The position numbers were made by a program, and so were the translations under genes. Shown piece after piece: positions 55,635 through 64,000 of a stretch of DNA of 64,000 nucleotides; position 1 is the stretch's first letter; each line of letters starts with the position of its first letter. Source of the DNA: Paraglaciecola mesophila KMM 241 (GTDB lineage: Bacteria; Pseudomonadota; Gammaproteobacteria; Enterobacterales; Alteromonadaceae); NCBI RefSeq assembly GCF_000315015.1, contig NZ_BAEP01000075.1, forward strand, positions 124,001-188,000, read 5' to 3'. Under the pieces are notes generated by a model. It was not told the origin of the DNA. It saw only the letters and a program-made list of their open reading frames with translations, and did not search any database.

Positions 55635-56237
55635 ATGCTCAAAAAAATTATGCTACTGGTCGTCCAAGGCTTGCTAGCTGTGGTGCCTATTACGTTGACT
55701 GTCTATGCATTGTATTGGCTGGTAACAACTGTGGAATTGGCGTTAACACCGATCATACCTGCTCAATGGTACTTCCCGGGCATGGGGTTAGTCACAGGCA
55801 TTGTTTTGTTGTTTTTCGCGGGGTTATTGGTCAACGCTTATGTGGTCAAAGTACTACTGCATTGGGGCGAGCGCGTTTTTGAACGTATTCCATTGGTGAA
55901 AACCTTTTATGGCGCCATTCAAGATGCCGTAAATCTGATCAATGTGGGCAAGCAACAAAAGGTGCAAAGCGTAGTATCGGTTCAAATTAGCGACAGTATT
56001 GATTTAATTGGCTTTGTGACGAATGCCGAAGGTGGAAAAACGTTATTTAACGATGCGCAAAAAATCGGCGTTTACATTCCTCTTAGTTATCAAATAGGTG
56101 GCTATACCTTGTATATAGACAAAGCCAAAGTCACCTCACTGGATATAGACGTAGAGACTGCTATGCGTATTGCGCTCACAGGTGGTAGCCAATCTAAGAA
56201 CGAAAACGGATTTAAAAAGCAAAAACCCCCTCAGTAA
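55635..56237 (+). CDS. DUF502 family membrane protein
   Basis: This 200-residue inner-membrane protein has two N-terminal membrane segments (about 7-30 and 48-70) and the DUF502 signature GERVFERIPLVKTFYGAIQD at about residues 77-97. A predicted cytosolic beta-rich part follows and the tail is basic. The function is unknown in bacteria, although plant relatives (COV/LCV) act in trafficking. The gene is monocistronic, with a terminator right after it. Confidence 0.9.
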   Translation: MLKKIMLLVVQGLLAVVPITLTVYALYWLVTTVELALTPIIPAQWYFPGMGLVTGIVLLFFAGLLVNAYVVKVLLHWGERVFERIPLVKTFYGAIQDAVNLINVGKQQKVQSVVSVQISDSIDLIGFVTNAEGGKTLFNDAQKIGVYIPLSYQIGGYTLYIDKAKVTSLDIDVETAMRIALTGGSQSKNENGFKKQKPPQ

Positions 56238-56647
56238 TTACACTCTCGCTGGGTGTTTTTTGTACCAAAGGCTTGGGCTGTTAGCTAAGTGTCTGTAAAA
56301 ACCTGCATTATTGCGTCAAAGTGAGCTATTTTTAGGTAAATAATACTCTCTTTTGTCTCAGCTCGTAAGAATTGCACACCCGATGCAATAAATTCCCATT
56401 GCTCTGAACGGCTTAGCTGCTCTGTAAATTCATGATTGCTTGTAACTCATTGCCATACAAGGTTTTTCTCTTTCTTGGCCGCGCTGGCACAGCCATTGCT
56501 TTTACTTAAGCAAGGATGCAAATAAACACCTATGCATTTGCGAGAACCTTCTCATTGGCTTTAGGCAAAGCGTTGAACGCTAACCTGAACCCAAAGGTGT
56601 GAACTTAGCCACTTGGTTAAACGACCTAACAACGTAAGGGGAAAATC
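56238..56647 (+). other. Terminator and intergenic region between DUF502 and YqjD-like genes
   Basis: An intrinsic terminator at 56240-56261 (ACACTC/GGGTGT around TCGCT, followed by five or more Ts) ends the DUF502 transcript. The remaining 390 bp hold no gene that I can support. The promoter of the following trio should lie here. Confidence 0.7.
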
Positions 56648-56953
56648 ATGGAAAATGCAAAAACAACTAACGCGAATACCAACTCAAAAACGGATTCGCC
56701 AGTTTCGAAAAAAGCCCAAGAAGCATTGCACGACTCAGTAGATGCAGTGGCAGATAAAGCCTCTCAAGCGGAACGCTCAGTGCGCGACACTGCCCAGCGC
56801 TCTGCTGAATCTCTAGGCGAAGCGCAAGAGAAAATGGTCAAACAGTGGAACGGTTCACAAGTGCGTAAGTTCGCTACTGAAAACCCCATTGCTACCGTAG
56901 GTATTGCGTTCACGGCTGGCATGTTAATCACTTCGCTGTTGCGTAAGCGTTAA
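56648..56953 (+). CDS. YqjD/ElaB-like DUF883 membrane-anchored protein
   Basis: This 101-residue protein has a long charged helix rich in Ala, Glu, Gln and Lys (about 15-75) followed by one C-terminal membrane segment (TVGIAFTAGMLITSLL) and a basic RKR end. E. coli relatives (YqjD, ElaB) are tail-anchored inner-membrane proteins that bind ribosomes in stationary phase. AGGGG lies before the ATG. It is the first of three collinear genes matching the yqjD-yqjE-yqjK order. Confidence 0.85.
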   Translation: MENAKTTNANTNSKTDSPVSKKAQEALHDSVDAVADKASQAERSVRDTAQRSAESLGEAQEKMVKQWNGSQVRKFATENPIATVGIAFTAGMLITSLLRKR

Positions 56954-56957
56954 GATA

Positions 56958-57446
56958 ATGGACATGCCTAACCCGGATAAGCCTCGCAGTGCTGAAGAAG
57001 ATAGCCAACAGCATGTCGAACTTATAAAGGAAATCATCGGGGCCGCTACGGACGCAGGCAAACGTTATCAACGGCAGCTTTCCCTAGCCAAAACCTTAGC
57101 CGGGCGAGAGTGTAAGCTCTCTGCCCGAGCCATGGTACTGGTGCTTATTGGGGTGCTGCTATTAACAGCGGTGAGTGCAACCTTATGGATTACCCTCAAC
57201 GCTATGTTAGCACTAGGGCTTATTCAGCTTAATGTGCATTGGGTGTGGGTAGGCAGCGGAGTCATTTTACTGAATGCTGCAGTCGCTTTGGGGATAGTCA
57301 TAACGATTAAAGCATTGCTTAAGCACGTAAGTTTATCCAGAGCGTGGGATGCACTGACACTCTCAAGCAGCGAGGCCGTGAAAGACAAACCAGATGATAG
57401 CAAAGCGGCCAACAAACTGAATACCGAGCAACATTTTCAGCATTAA
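56958..57446 (+). CDS. YqjE-like (phage holin superfamily III) membrane protein
   Basis: This 162-residue protein has two central membrane segments (about 62-85 and 95-118) flanked by charged helices, matching the YqjE/DUF1469 layout. It begins 4 nt after the YqjD-like stop. The family is of unknown function. The annotation as holin is by fold class only and does not imply phage origin. Confidence 0.8.
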   Translation: MDMPNPDKPRSAEEDSQQHVELIKEIIGAATDAGKRYQRQLSLAKTLAGRECKLSARAMVLVLIGVLLLTAVSATLWITLNAMLALGLIQLNVHWVWVGSGVILLNAAVALGIVITIKALLKHVSLSRAWDALTLSSSEAVKDKPDDSKAANKLNTEQHFQH

Positions 57447-57482
57447 TCGCGACCTGGGTAGGGGCGCTCAAGGAGGCAAGTA

Positions 57483-57758
57483 ATGTCAACTGACAGTAAT
57501 TTTGGCCACTCTATCAGCCGACTCTTATTGGGTCGAAGGTTAACCGATGTTGAAAGAGCAACATCAAATGCGTATGAAAATCAGCAGATGATTTTAGCGC
57601 GAAAAGAACAGGTTGCTAGTGCGACCAAAGAATTTTGTAGATTACCATTAACACCCGTAGGGGCGTTTGCCGCGGGTGCTGCAGTGGGCTTGAAAGGCTC
57701 TAAACCTGCATCGGTGCCACTTATAATGCGCATCGTGAGCCTGGTTAATCTGGCTTAA
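57483..57758 (+). CDS. YqjK-like small protein
   Basis: This 91-residue protein has no clear membrane segment but a Gly/Ala-rich hydrophobic stretch (PVGAFAAGAAVGLKG, about 59-73). It follows the YqjE-like gene by 36 nt with GGAGG before the ATG. Position and size match YqjK of enterobacteria, and sequence similarity is weak by eye. The function is unknown. Confidence 0.65.
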   Translation: MSTDSNFGHSISRLLLGRRLTDVERATSNAYENQQMILARKEQVASATKEFCRLPLTPVGAFAAGAAVGLKGSKPASVPLIMRIVSLVNLA

Positions 57759-57769
57759 AACAGTTTTTT

Positions 57770-57830
57770 AGGAGTCACTCAACTCACCTAAGGCAATATT
57801 CCTCTGCCGCTTTTCGGTGACTCCTTTTTT
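57770..57830 (+). terminator. Intrinsic terminator after the YqjDEK-like operon
   Basis: Arms AGGAGTCAC (57770-57778) and GTGACTCCT (57817-57825) are perfectly complementary and six Ts close the structure. The 38-nt loop is long but partly self-pairing. It ends the plus-strand operon before the convergent GGDEF gene. Confidence 0.8.
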
Positions 57831-57984
57831 ATACCTTATGAGAGCTGGCCTGCCATCTAAAGTGATAAGTAGGCTGGCTCTCAGATAGCCAATCAAATCA
57901 GCATTAAGACTATTTGAGCGTAATATTTCTTCTTTACTCCCTGAGCGAACTCAATGACTTTTTATAGGTGATTGAGCAGGTGCC

Positions 57985-59889
57985 TTAGAAGCACACTTGA
58001 TCCTTGCCCTGAGCCTTTGCTTGATACAACAGCTTGTCGGCGCAGTTGATAAGCTGTTGCAGAGTATGATCAACATCTTTGGAATATGACGCCACCCCCA
58101 TAGAGAAAGTGACGTAATTAAAATTTTGGTGTCGCTGTTGTATAATTTTATTAAATTCTTCACGGATCCGCACAAAAATCACCGAGATGTCTTGTGCCGT
58201 GGTGTTAGCAAATACAAATAACCATTCTTCTCCGCCGTAGCGCCCAAATCTATCGTATTGGCGAATGACGTTCTTGCATGCCATGGCAAATGCGACAAGC
58301 ACATCATCGCCCACATCGTGGCCATGGGTGTCGTTCAGCTTCTTAAAATTATCGATGTCAATGATGCCAACCATCAATGGTTGTTGGGTGCGAGATGATT
58401 CCTGAAAACGTATTTCCGCGTAGTCTAATATTGCCCGGCGGTTCGGAGCCTTGGTTAGATGATCATTCAACGCCATGGCTTTGAAGTGATTGCGGTTTTT
58501 AATCTGGATAAACAGCATAAAACCGATGAAAACTAATATAAGCGCGCTAAACCCAATCACTAGCCACCAAATTCTTTGCTGCGCGGCCTGCTGAGCCTCT
58601 TGCTGTTCAATTTGTAGGTTCTTGAGCTTATTTTCGGTGATAAGCGCTTGGTTTTCCTTTTCTTTTAATGCGCTGTTAAAGCGGATGAGCTGCTTTTCAA
58701 TCTCTTTTTGTTTTTCCTCTACACGTACTTTATCCGCGAATGCGTAGTTCTGAGCCAGAATATCGAAAGCGCGCTGAAAGTTCTTGTTCGCGTAGGCAAT
58801 ATCAGCATCAAGCTTGCCTAGCTTTATCGTGTACGTAGGGTCTTTTAAGTTTTCCAGTAGTAGGTGGCTTTGCTCAGATTTTTTAGCTGCGAGATCCAAC
58901 TCATTTAGTCCTAAATACGCTTGCGCTTGGCCTATGCGTGTCTCGAATAAAGATAATGCAGAGCCACTTTGCATTAAGATAGGCTCTATTTCATTAAACC
59001 TCGCCAGAGCGGTATGCCAATTTTGGCTGTCAATATCGTATCGAGCCAATTCCTTTTTCGCCCAAGCGACGCCAACTTCATCGTCTAACTCCGCGCTCAT
59101 TTGCATGGCTTGCTGCATGTAATTTCTAGCTTCTTCCAAATTCTCACTGAGTGAATAGGAAACGCTCATATTGTAAAGGACGATGGATGTAGCGAATTTA
59201 TTCTTTAATTGATAGGAAACCGCGAGGGCTTTGCGCAAATAATCAAGAGCAATATCGGTATTTTCTAGCGTGTTATTAAGATTGGCTAGGGTATTCAGCA
59301 CTGAGCCGACTGCAGATAAATCATTCGCTAGTTGGTACGATTCATAGGCTTTATTGAGGGATACTAGCGCACCTGTGTAGTCTAAAAATTGATACTGACT
59401 GTCACCCACGTCATGATAAATCTCTCCTGCTAATCTAGGCGACTCAATGTTATTGGCTTTCACCAATAATCTGGTATGTTGCTCGGTGATGCCGGCAAAC
59501 AGTCCTTTAGAATCACGAATATTTAAGTCAACCAATTCTAAGCGTATTAATATAATCGGCTCATTAAGTGCATTGGCTGAGGTCATTAACCGAGGAAGCA
59601 AGGCTTCTGCTTCATTGATTTTAGAGGAAGCTAGTAGAACTTCCGCTTTTAACGTATAGGCATATAGGCACGCCACTAACCAGCTTTTCTGCTCGCAGCT
59701 TTCAATAATAGGTAGTAGCTTGTTGAGCTTATCAATAGGGGAGTTGGCATTTTCAGTTTTAAGTACATCAATTTTAGCTAATAATTGTGCTTCACTTTCG
59801 TCAGAGGCGTCTTGTGCAAAGGCGCATTTACTCGAACAGAATGAAAAGAGTAATAGAAAAATAATGCTTAATATTGATGATGTGTGCAT
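57985..59889 (-). CDS. Periplasmic-TPR diguanylate cyclase (GGDEF)
   Basis: This 634-residue protein has a signal peptide or N-terminal membrane segment (IIFLLLFSFCSSKCAFA), a TPR-rich periplasmic region (about 40-400), a coiled coil (about 400-445), a membrane segment (about 448-470) and a GGDEF domain. The active site reads GGEEW, a functional variant, in RFGRYGGEEWLFVF. An RxxD inhibitory site (RQYD) lies five residues before it. The enzyme makes cyclic-di-GMP from GTP. The periplasmic TPRs probably sense a protein or peptide signal. Confidence 0.93.
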   Translation of the reverse strand: MHTSSILSIIFLLLFSFCSSKCAFAQDASDESEAQLLAKIDVLKTENANSPIDKLNKLLPIIESCEQKSWLVACLYAYTLKAEVLLASSKINEAEALLPRLMTSANALNEPIILIRLELVDLNIRDSKGLFAGITEQHTRLLVKANNIESPRLAGEIYHDVGDSQYQFLDYTGALVSLNKAYESYQLANDLSAVGSVLNTLANLNNTLENTDIALDYLRKALAVSYQLKNKFATSIVLYNMSVSYSLSENLEEARNYMQQAMQMSAELDDEVGVAWAKKELARYDIDSQNWHTALARFNEIEPILMQSGSALSLFETRIGQAQAYLGLNELDLAAKKSEQSHLLLENLKDPTYTIKLGKLDADIAYANKNFQRAFDILAQNYAFADKVRVEEKQKEIEKQLIRFNSALKEKENQALITENKLKNLQIEQQEAQQAAQQRIWWLVIGFSALILVFIGFMLFIQIKNRNHFKAMALNDHLTKAPNRRAILDYAEIRFQESSRTQQPLMVGIIDIDNFKKLNDTHGHDVGDDVLVAFAMACKNVIRQYDRFGRYGGEEWLFVFANTTAQDISVIFVRIREEFNKIIQQRHQNFNYVTFSMGVASYSKDVDHTLQQLINCADKLLYQAKAQGKDQVCF

Positions 59890-60168
59890 AAATTATTTCG
59901 AGGCTCATTCCTGAATACGAGTTCCTTCAATCTCCAATCTCGTTTTTATGCGCTTAGATTAAAAGCGATCAAAAAACGCGCAGCATACCGACTTTTTTAT
60001 TCACGCACTTTGCGCTGTGACTAACAGATTAGATCAGAGCGTGTATGCAACAAAGAGTAAGCACTAGATCTTATCTATGCAACTGTCTTTGTTAGATAAA
60101 TTCAGCGAGTCGTTTCGCTATAAGCTTATATAAGGCTGGCATTGAGCCATATGAACGCACAAATAAAA
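59890..60168. other. Intergenic region between GGDEF and ggt genes
   Basis: No gene is supported here. The sequence is AT-rich, holds the presumed promoter of the minus-strand GGDEF gene, and is bounded on the right by the ggt terminator at 60169. Confidence 0.5.
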
Positions 60169-60198
60169 ACGGCGGCTCAAGTTGGCCGCCGTTTTTTG
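60169..60198 (-). terminator. Bidirectional terminator after ggt
   Basis: An 8-bp GC-rich stem (ACGGCGGC/GCCGCCGT) with an 8-nt loop has A-runs upstream and a T-run downstream, so it can terminate in both directions. It lies 24 nt past the gamma-glutamyltransferase stop. Confidence 0.9.
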
Positions 60199-60221
60199 TG
60201 TAAAAGTTTTGCTTACTCGTT

Positions 60222-61970
60222 TTAGAGCGTGCCGATGACGCCTTCTCGGCGTTTGTCTGCTGCACCTTCAAGGCTGCCATCAGGCTGGCGCATAATTACG
60301 CTTAAACCTGAGTTTTCACCTTTTGAAGCATCAACATCAAAACCCATATCTTTCATGGCTGATATAAGTGATTCAGGTGCAACGTCTTTTTCCAAACGGA
60401 CGGTTTTGCCTCTGGCAACCATGTTCGGTAAGTCAACCGCCGCTTGCGGGTTTAAATCCCATTCGAATACGCCAACCAAAGTTTTTACTGTGTAAGCGAT
60501 AATATTATTGCCACCAGGAGAGCCGGTTGCCAATAAAAACTCGCCGTCTTTGTCTAACACAATGGAAGGTGACATAGATGAGCGCGGGCGTTTATTTGCC
60601 GCTACTGCATTGACGATAGCGTTGCCATTTTTGTCATGGTGCTGAAACGAGAAATCAGTTAGCTGGTTGTTTAAGAACATTCCGCCTACCATGCGTGTGG
60701 TACCGAAAATACTTTCAACGGTGGCAGTCATAGACACCACATCGCCTTTTGTGTCGACAATTACAAAGTGGGTCGTGCCGTGCACATCCCGGGTCGCGTC
60801 AATACCTGCCGTTTCGCTACTTTGCGTACCGTTATAAGCCCAAGGGTCGCCAACGGCATAGGTTTCAGGTGTCGCTTTATCTGAGATAAGCGTGGCGCGC
60901 TTGGCAAGGTACTCTTTATTCAACATGCCGGTAATGGGCATATCAATAAAGTTAGGGTCGGCAATAAATTGGTCTCTGTCGGCGTAAGCCAACTGTTGCG
61001 CTTGCGCCAAAACAGCCCAGTTGTTGGGATCATCAGGGCCAGCAGCACTCGGGCGAGGACCATTTTCTAAAATCCCCATGATCATGCCTACAGCCAGCCA
61101 TGAAGAAGGTGGTGGTGCGCCACAAATTTGCGTATCTCGGTAGTCCTGACACAGTGCAGTGCGCTTAACAGCCTGATAAGCTGCGATGTCTTCAGCCGTT
61201 AACGAGCCCGCTCTAGGCTGCTGCTGCACCATGGCAGCAATCTTTTTAGCAATATCGCCGTGGTAAAACTCGCTGGGGTCGTTAGCAATTATCTGTAGTG
61301 TTTTCGCGTACTCAGGGTTCTTTAAAATGTAACCCGTTGGATGAGGTTGGCCTGCCTCATCAAAAAAGTAATTATGCGCATCTAACGGGCCTTGGTCACG
61401 GGTGCTAGGGATATATTTACCAAAACGCTCTAACATGCCGTGTAAACGAGGAGATATTTCAAAGCCATCGGTAGCCAGTTTACTGGCATAGCTAAACAAG
61501 CTACTCCATTCTAGCGTACCTTGATCTTTGTGGGCCATAGACAACATAGAAACTATGCCGGGTACGCCGGTGGACAAGCCACTGGTTTTTGCATCGATAT
61601 ACGACATTGAATCGCCATTTTCTAGCATGAACATATCGGGCTTGGCACCACTGGGTGCACTTTCACGGCCATCATAAACCGCCAGTGATTTAGTCTCGTT
61701 GTCGTAATGCACCATAAACGCACCACCAGCTAACCCTGAACTCTGGGGCTCTACAAGACTTAATACCGATTCAATGGCGATGGCTGCGTCGACCGCTGAA
61801 CCACCTGCGCGCAATATTTCTAACCCTGCGGCAGTAGCGTGTGGGTTGGCAGTGACAACCATAGCTTGTTGTTTGGGTAGTGTTGCTTTTAATTCTGTTT
61901 GGTTCTCCGCTGAACTACAGCCCCAAAGGCTGACGGATAACACCCCGAAGGCGAGTAAATGAAACTTCAT
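60222..61970 (-). CDS. ggt: Gamma-glutamyltransferase, predicted lipoprotein
   Basis: This 582-residue proenzyme hydrolyses or transfers gamma-glutamyl groups from glutathione in the periplasm. The autocleavage site precedes the catalytic Thr in VHGTTHFVIVD (about residue 400). Other landmarks are GGSAVDAAIA, YDGRESAP with the glutamate-binding Arg, and RPRSSMSPSIV. The leader FGVLSVSLWGCSS has a lipobox (LWGC), so it is probably membrane-anchored rather than soluble. The frame opens at 62069. The ATG at 61970 with GGGAA 7 nt upstream starts the lipoprotein signal. Downstream on the same strand is only the terminator. Confidence 0.95.
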   Translation of the reverse strand: MKFHLLAFGVLSVSLWGCSSAENQTELKATLPKQQAMVVTANPHATAAGLEILRAGGSAVDAAIAIESVLSLVEPQSSGLAGGAFMVHYDNETKSLAVYDGRESAPSGAKPDMFMLENGDSMSYIDAKTSGLSTGVPGIVSMLSMAHKDQGTLEWSSLFSYASKLATDGFEISPRLHGMLERFGKYIPSTRDQGPLDAHNYFFDEAGQPHPTGYILKNPEYAKTLQIIANDPSEFYHGDIAKKIAAMVQQQPRAGSLTAEDIAAYQAVKRTALCQDYRDTQICGAPPPSSWLAVGMIMGILENGPRPSAAGPDDPNNWAVLAQAQQLAYADRDQFIADPNFIDMPITGMLNKEYLAKRATLISDKATPETYAVGDPWAYNGTQSSETAGIDATRDVHGTTHFVIVDTKGDVVSMTATVESIFGTTRMVGGMFLNNQLTDFSFQHHDKNGNAIVNAVAANKRPRSSMSPSIVLDKDGEFLLATGSPGGNNIIAYTVKTLVGVFEWDLNPQAAVDLPNMVARGKTVRLEKDVAPESLISAMKDMGFDVDASKGENSGLSVIMRQPDGSLEGAADKRREGVIGTL

Positions 61971-62300
61971 TGATTGTTCCCGATAGTTAAAATTTGATAA
62001 ACAAATGATAGTGAAATTAAAGAGGCGAGAATCACTTTTGAAACGTTTCAAAATGCGCAGTACACCCAAAAGGTGACACTAAGATGTATCACCCGCTATT
62101 TTTCTATCACAAAAAAGCCCTGGCTGACAGTAGGCTTACAAAAATCACACCTAATTGACTCTTGAACATACAAATAAGGGTTTTAATTTAGACTTGCTCA
62201 GCAAAAATTTCGTTCATATTATCGATTCTCATCGTTTTGCCTTATGCTGGGGGGATAAAAATAATGTCACCTCATTTAGACTTAAGGGATAGCTTTTATT

Positions 62301-62960
62301 ATGTCGACCATGCACTTATATATTTATGATCACTGCCCATACTGCGTTATGGCGCGTATGCCTTTTGCTATGAAAAACATACCTGTTGAACTAACCGTGT
62401 TACCTAACGACGATGAAACAACGCCTATATCAATGATAGGCGTAAAAGCATGCCCCATTTTGAAAAAGCCTGATGGTAGCTTTATGCCCGAAAGCATGGA
62501 AATAGTCAGCTATATTGACCAACTTGACAATAACCCGATATTTTCACCCTCAGCGAATCGAGCTGATTTATCGGCTTGGTTTAAGGACGTTAACTTATTA
62601 ATGAAGCAACTACTTTACCCTCGGTGGATCACCTCGCCGGTAAAGGAGTTTCAAACTCAAAATGCGATTGATTATTTCACTCACAAAAAAAGCAAAGAAC
62701 TTGGCTCTTTTACCGATGCATTGGCCAATAGTGAGCAACTCATAAAAGCGCTGGAAATCCAGTTGGAGAAGCTCGCGACGATATTGCACAGTGAGACAAG
62801 TGTGAATGAGCAGCTTTCTTTTGATGATATCACTCTGTTTGGCCGATTACGGGGCATCACCTTAATCAAAGGGCTGACAATACCGGCAAAAATAAGCGTT
62901 TATCTGGATTACTTTTCAACAACCTGTGACATTCCTCTATTTTACGATGCCGCGCAATAA
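62301..62960 (+). CDS. grxB: Glutaredoxin 2
   Basis: This 219-residue protein has the Grx2 layout: an N-terminal thioredoxin fold with redox motif CPYC in YDHCPYCVMARM and a cis-Pro region KACPILKKPDG, then a helical GST-like C-terminal domain (about 85-215). It reduces mixed disulfides with glutathione. E. coli GrxB has 215 residues. It is divergent from ggt, another glutathione-linked gene. Confidence 0.95.
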   Translation: MSTMHLYIYDHCPYCVMARMPFAMKNIPVELTVLPNDDETTPISMIGVKACPILKKPDGSFMPESMEIVSYIDQLDNNPIFSPSANRADLSAWFKDVNLLMKQLLYPRWITSPVKEFQTQNAIDYFTHKKSKELGSFTDALANSEQLIKALEIQLEKLATILHSETSVNEQLSFDDITLFGRLRGITLIKGLTIPAKISVYLDYFSTTCDIPLFYDAAQ

Positions 62961-63059
62961 TAGGTCGCAATAATGCGAATCACCAACAAAGCCAATACCG
63001 TATGTAGTTAAGCGCTACTGACACTTTATAAAAAACCTTATGGGTAAGAGGATTATTTT

Positions 63060-64000
63060 TTGCACCACGTTAAATTCAAGATAGCGCTGTTCGTTCTAAG
63101 TATTTTGGTTTTGAGTAGCTGTTTCAGGGTCAATACGCCAATGGCCACCCCAAAAAATATGTGCCACATCATTTATGATGCTGGAAGTAGCGGTACACGT
63201 TTATTTATATATGAACAATCTGGTACAAGGCTAATCGCCCATAGTGGCCCAAAAATCGAGGCGCTTGCCACGCCATTGTACGTTAATAACCCTAGCCAAA
63301 TGACGAGTATCGATAACACGGTTAATGACGTGATCAGCACATTAGATTTAATTAGACGTGACGGAGCCCTAGATAACGGATACCCCAAGTGGATAGGGTT
63401 CGACTGGGTTAATCAATGCAATATGGTATCAGCAAAAATATATGCCACGGCCGGTATGCGTATTGCGCAGCAAACCAATCCCGAGGCTAGCCTAGCCATG
63501 TGGCGTGCCCTAAAGTCAACGTTAGCCGAAAAAGTTGGCCCTAAGGTGTTAATTGAAACGAAAACAATCACCGGATTTGAAGAGGGCTTGTATGCTTGGT
63601 TAAGTGTGCGAGATACACATAGTACAAGCGATTTTGGGATTGTTGAAATGGGCGGCGTATCCTCACAAGTGACGTTTGCCTGCCCAGAGTGCTCACCTGC
63701 CAATGATGCGGTCAAGAAGGTGAGGTTAAATGGCAAATCACTACAGATTTACAGTTATTCTTACTTGGGTTTAGGGCAAGATGCAGCGCCGAAAACGTTG
63801 ACCTTTCCAGTTATTTATCCGGTGCCAAAAACGTGTGCTTATGGAATAGGGGGGAGGCAAAAAGATTGGCGTGTTGCCGATTGTGCCGATGATATTCTAC
63901 TCACTATTCAAGGTAATAGCTCAGAGATAAAAGACCCATATAATTACTCATTGGCCGAAGAAAAAGGGAGGAAAGGGGCAAAAGGGACAACGAATACCTT
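63060..64000 (+). CDS. GDA1/CD39-type nucleoside phosphatase (apyrase) lipoprotein, partial
   Basis: The frame runs open to the window end (more than 313 codons, 3' end missing). Apyrase conserved regions are present: ACR1 DAGSSGTR (about residue 40), ACR2 YATAGMR, ACR3 TGFEEGLYAW, ACR4 IVEMGGVSSQ, and a later SYLGLGQD. The family hydrolyses nucleoside tri- and diphosphates. The N-terminus has a lipoprotein signal with lipobox LSSC (Cys at about residue 21), so it is probably anchored in the outer or inner membrane facing the periplasm or outside. I chose the TTG at 63060 because AAGAGGA precedes it by about 8 nt and no ATG lies before the signal sequence. Confidence 0.87.
   Translation, partial: MHHVKFKIALFVLSILVLSSCFRVNTPMATPKNMCHIIYDAGSSGTRLFIYEQSGTRLIAHSGPKIEALATPLYVNNPSQMTSIDNTVNDVISTLDLIRRDGALDNGYPKWIGFDWVNQCNMVSAKIYATAGMRIAQQTNPEASLAMWRALKSTLAEKVGPKVLIETKTITGFEEGLYAWLSVRDTHSTSDFGIVEMGGVSSQVTFACPECSPANDAVKKVRLNGKSLQIYSYSYLGLGQDAAPKTLTFPVIYPVPKTCAYGIGGRQKDWRVADCADDILLTIQGNSSEIKDPYNYSLAEEKGRKGAKGTTNT

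Noticed and set aside
56958-57446. Holin-like annotation as a sign of a prophage
   Set aside because: The gene sits in a YqjD-YqjE-YqjK-like trio and no lysin, structural or integrase genes are nearby.

Overview
This window looks like a chromosomal segment of a marine gammaproteobacterium of the Alteromonadaceae (Paraglaciecola/Glaciecola/Alteromonas type). That is an inference. It rests on the divergent rsgA/orn pair, a psd neighbourhood, two TonB-dependent receptors, sulfatases, a GH3 glycosidase, a PL7-like lyase with carbohydrate-binding modules, and moderate G+C. I see no insertion sequence, prophage, integrase or CRISPR array.

Layout. (1) 290-898: a MarC membrane protein. (2) 967-16209, all on the minus strand: an M24 peptidase, a DUF885 peptidase, TldD, TldE/PmbA, a DUF4159 protein, MoxR, a DUF58 protein, a BatA-like protein, a DUF4175 protein and a GATase-like membrane protein. 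The last five genes overlap or nearly touch. Three upstream genes (M24, TldD, DUF4159) start with twin-arginine-like leaders, so this block may be one MoxR-chaperone/peptidase system working on the envelope. (3) 16423-22644: a methyltransferase, a MerC-like protein behind a perfect Zur-type palindrome, a GDPD-EamA-psd run, rsgA and orn. (4) 22737-23457: two tRNA-Gly(GCC) genes. Each is followed by tandem repeats that re-copy the last 19 nt of the tRNA, an architecture like the E. coli tyrT/rtT locus. (5) 23752-27007: a structured leader, a formate/nitrite transporter, a PP2C-Ser/Thr kinase fusion and cyanase. (6) 27052-29641: a PAS-PAS chemotaxis transducer and a secreted MBL-fold hydrolase.

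(7) 29701-34428: a nitric-oxide defence module with norR divergent from a small frameshifted membrane gene, nnrS and hmp. The shared intergenic region holds three GT-N7-AC NorR sites and a -24/-12 sigma-54 promoter. (8) 34497-47567: polysaccharide use, with a secreted GH3 enzyme, two formylglycine sulfatases, a TonB-dependent receptor, a TPR-sulfotransferase, an RsuA-family pseudouridine synthase and a modular PL7-like lyase downstream of TTGGT/ACCAA palindromes. (9) 47764-53332: a DUF917 protein, an NCS1 permease, a TonB-dependent receptor and a divergent Lrp/AsnC regulator with a perfect AT-rich palindrome between them. This is probably a self-contained uptake and catabolism locus for a nitrogen heterocycle. 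(10) 53657-64000: an MCP, a DUF502 protein, a YqjD/YqjE/YqjK-like trio, a TPR-GGDEF diguanylate cyclase, a lipoprotein gamma-glutamyltransferase, glutaredoxin 2, and a bacterial GDA1/CD39 apyrase lipoprotein that runs off the window end.

All functional assignments come from reading motifs and gene order. No database search was possible.
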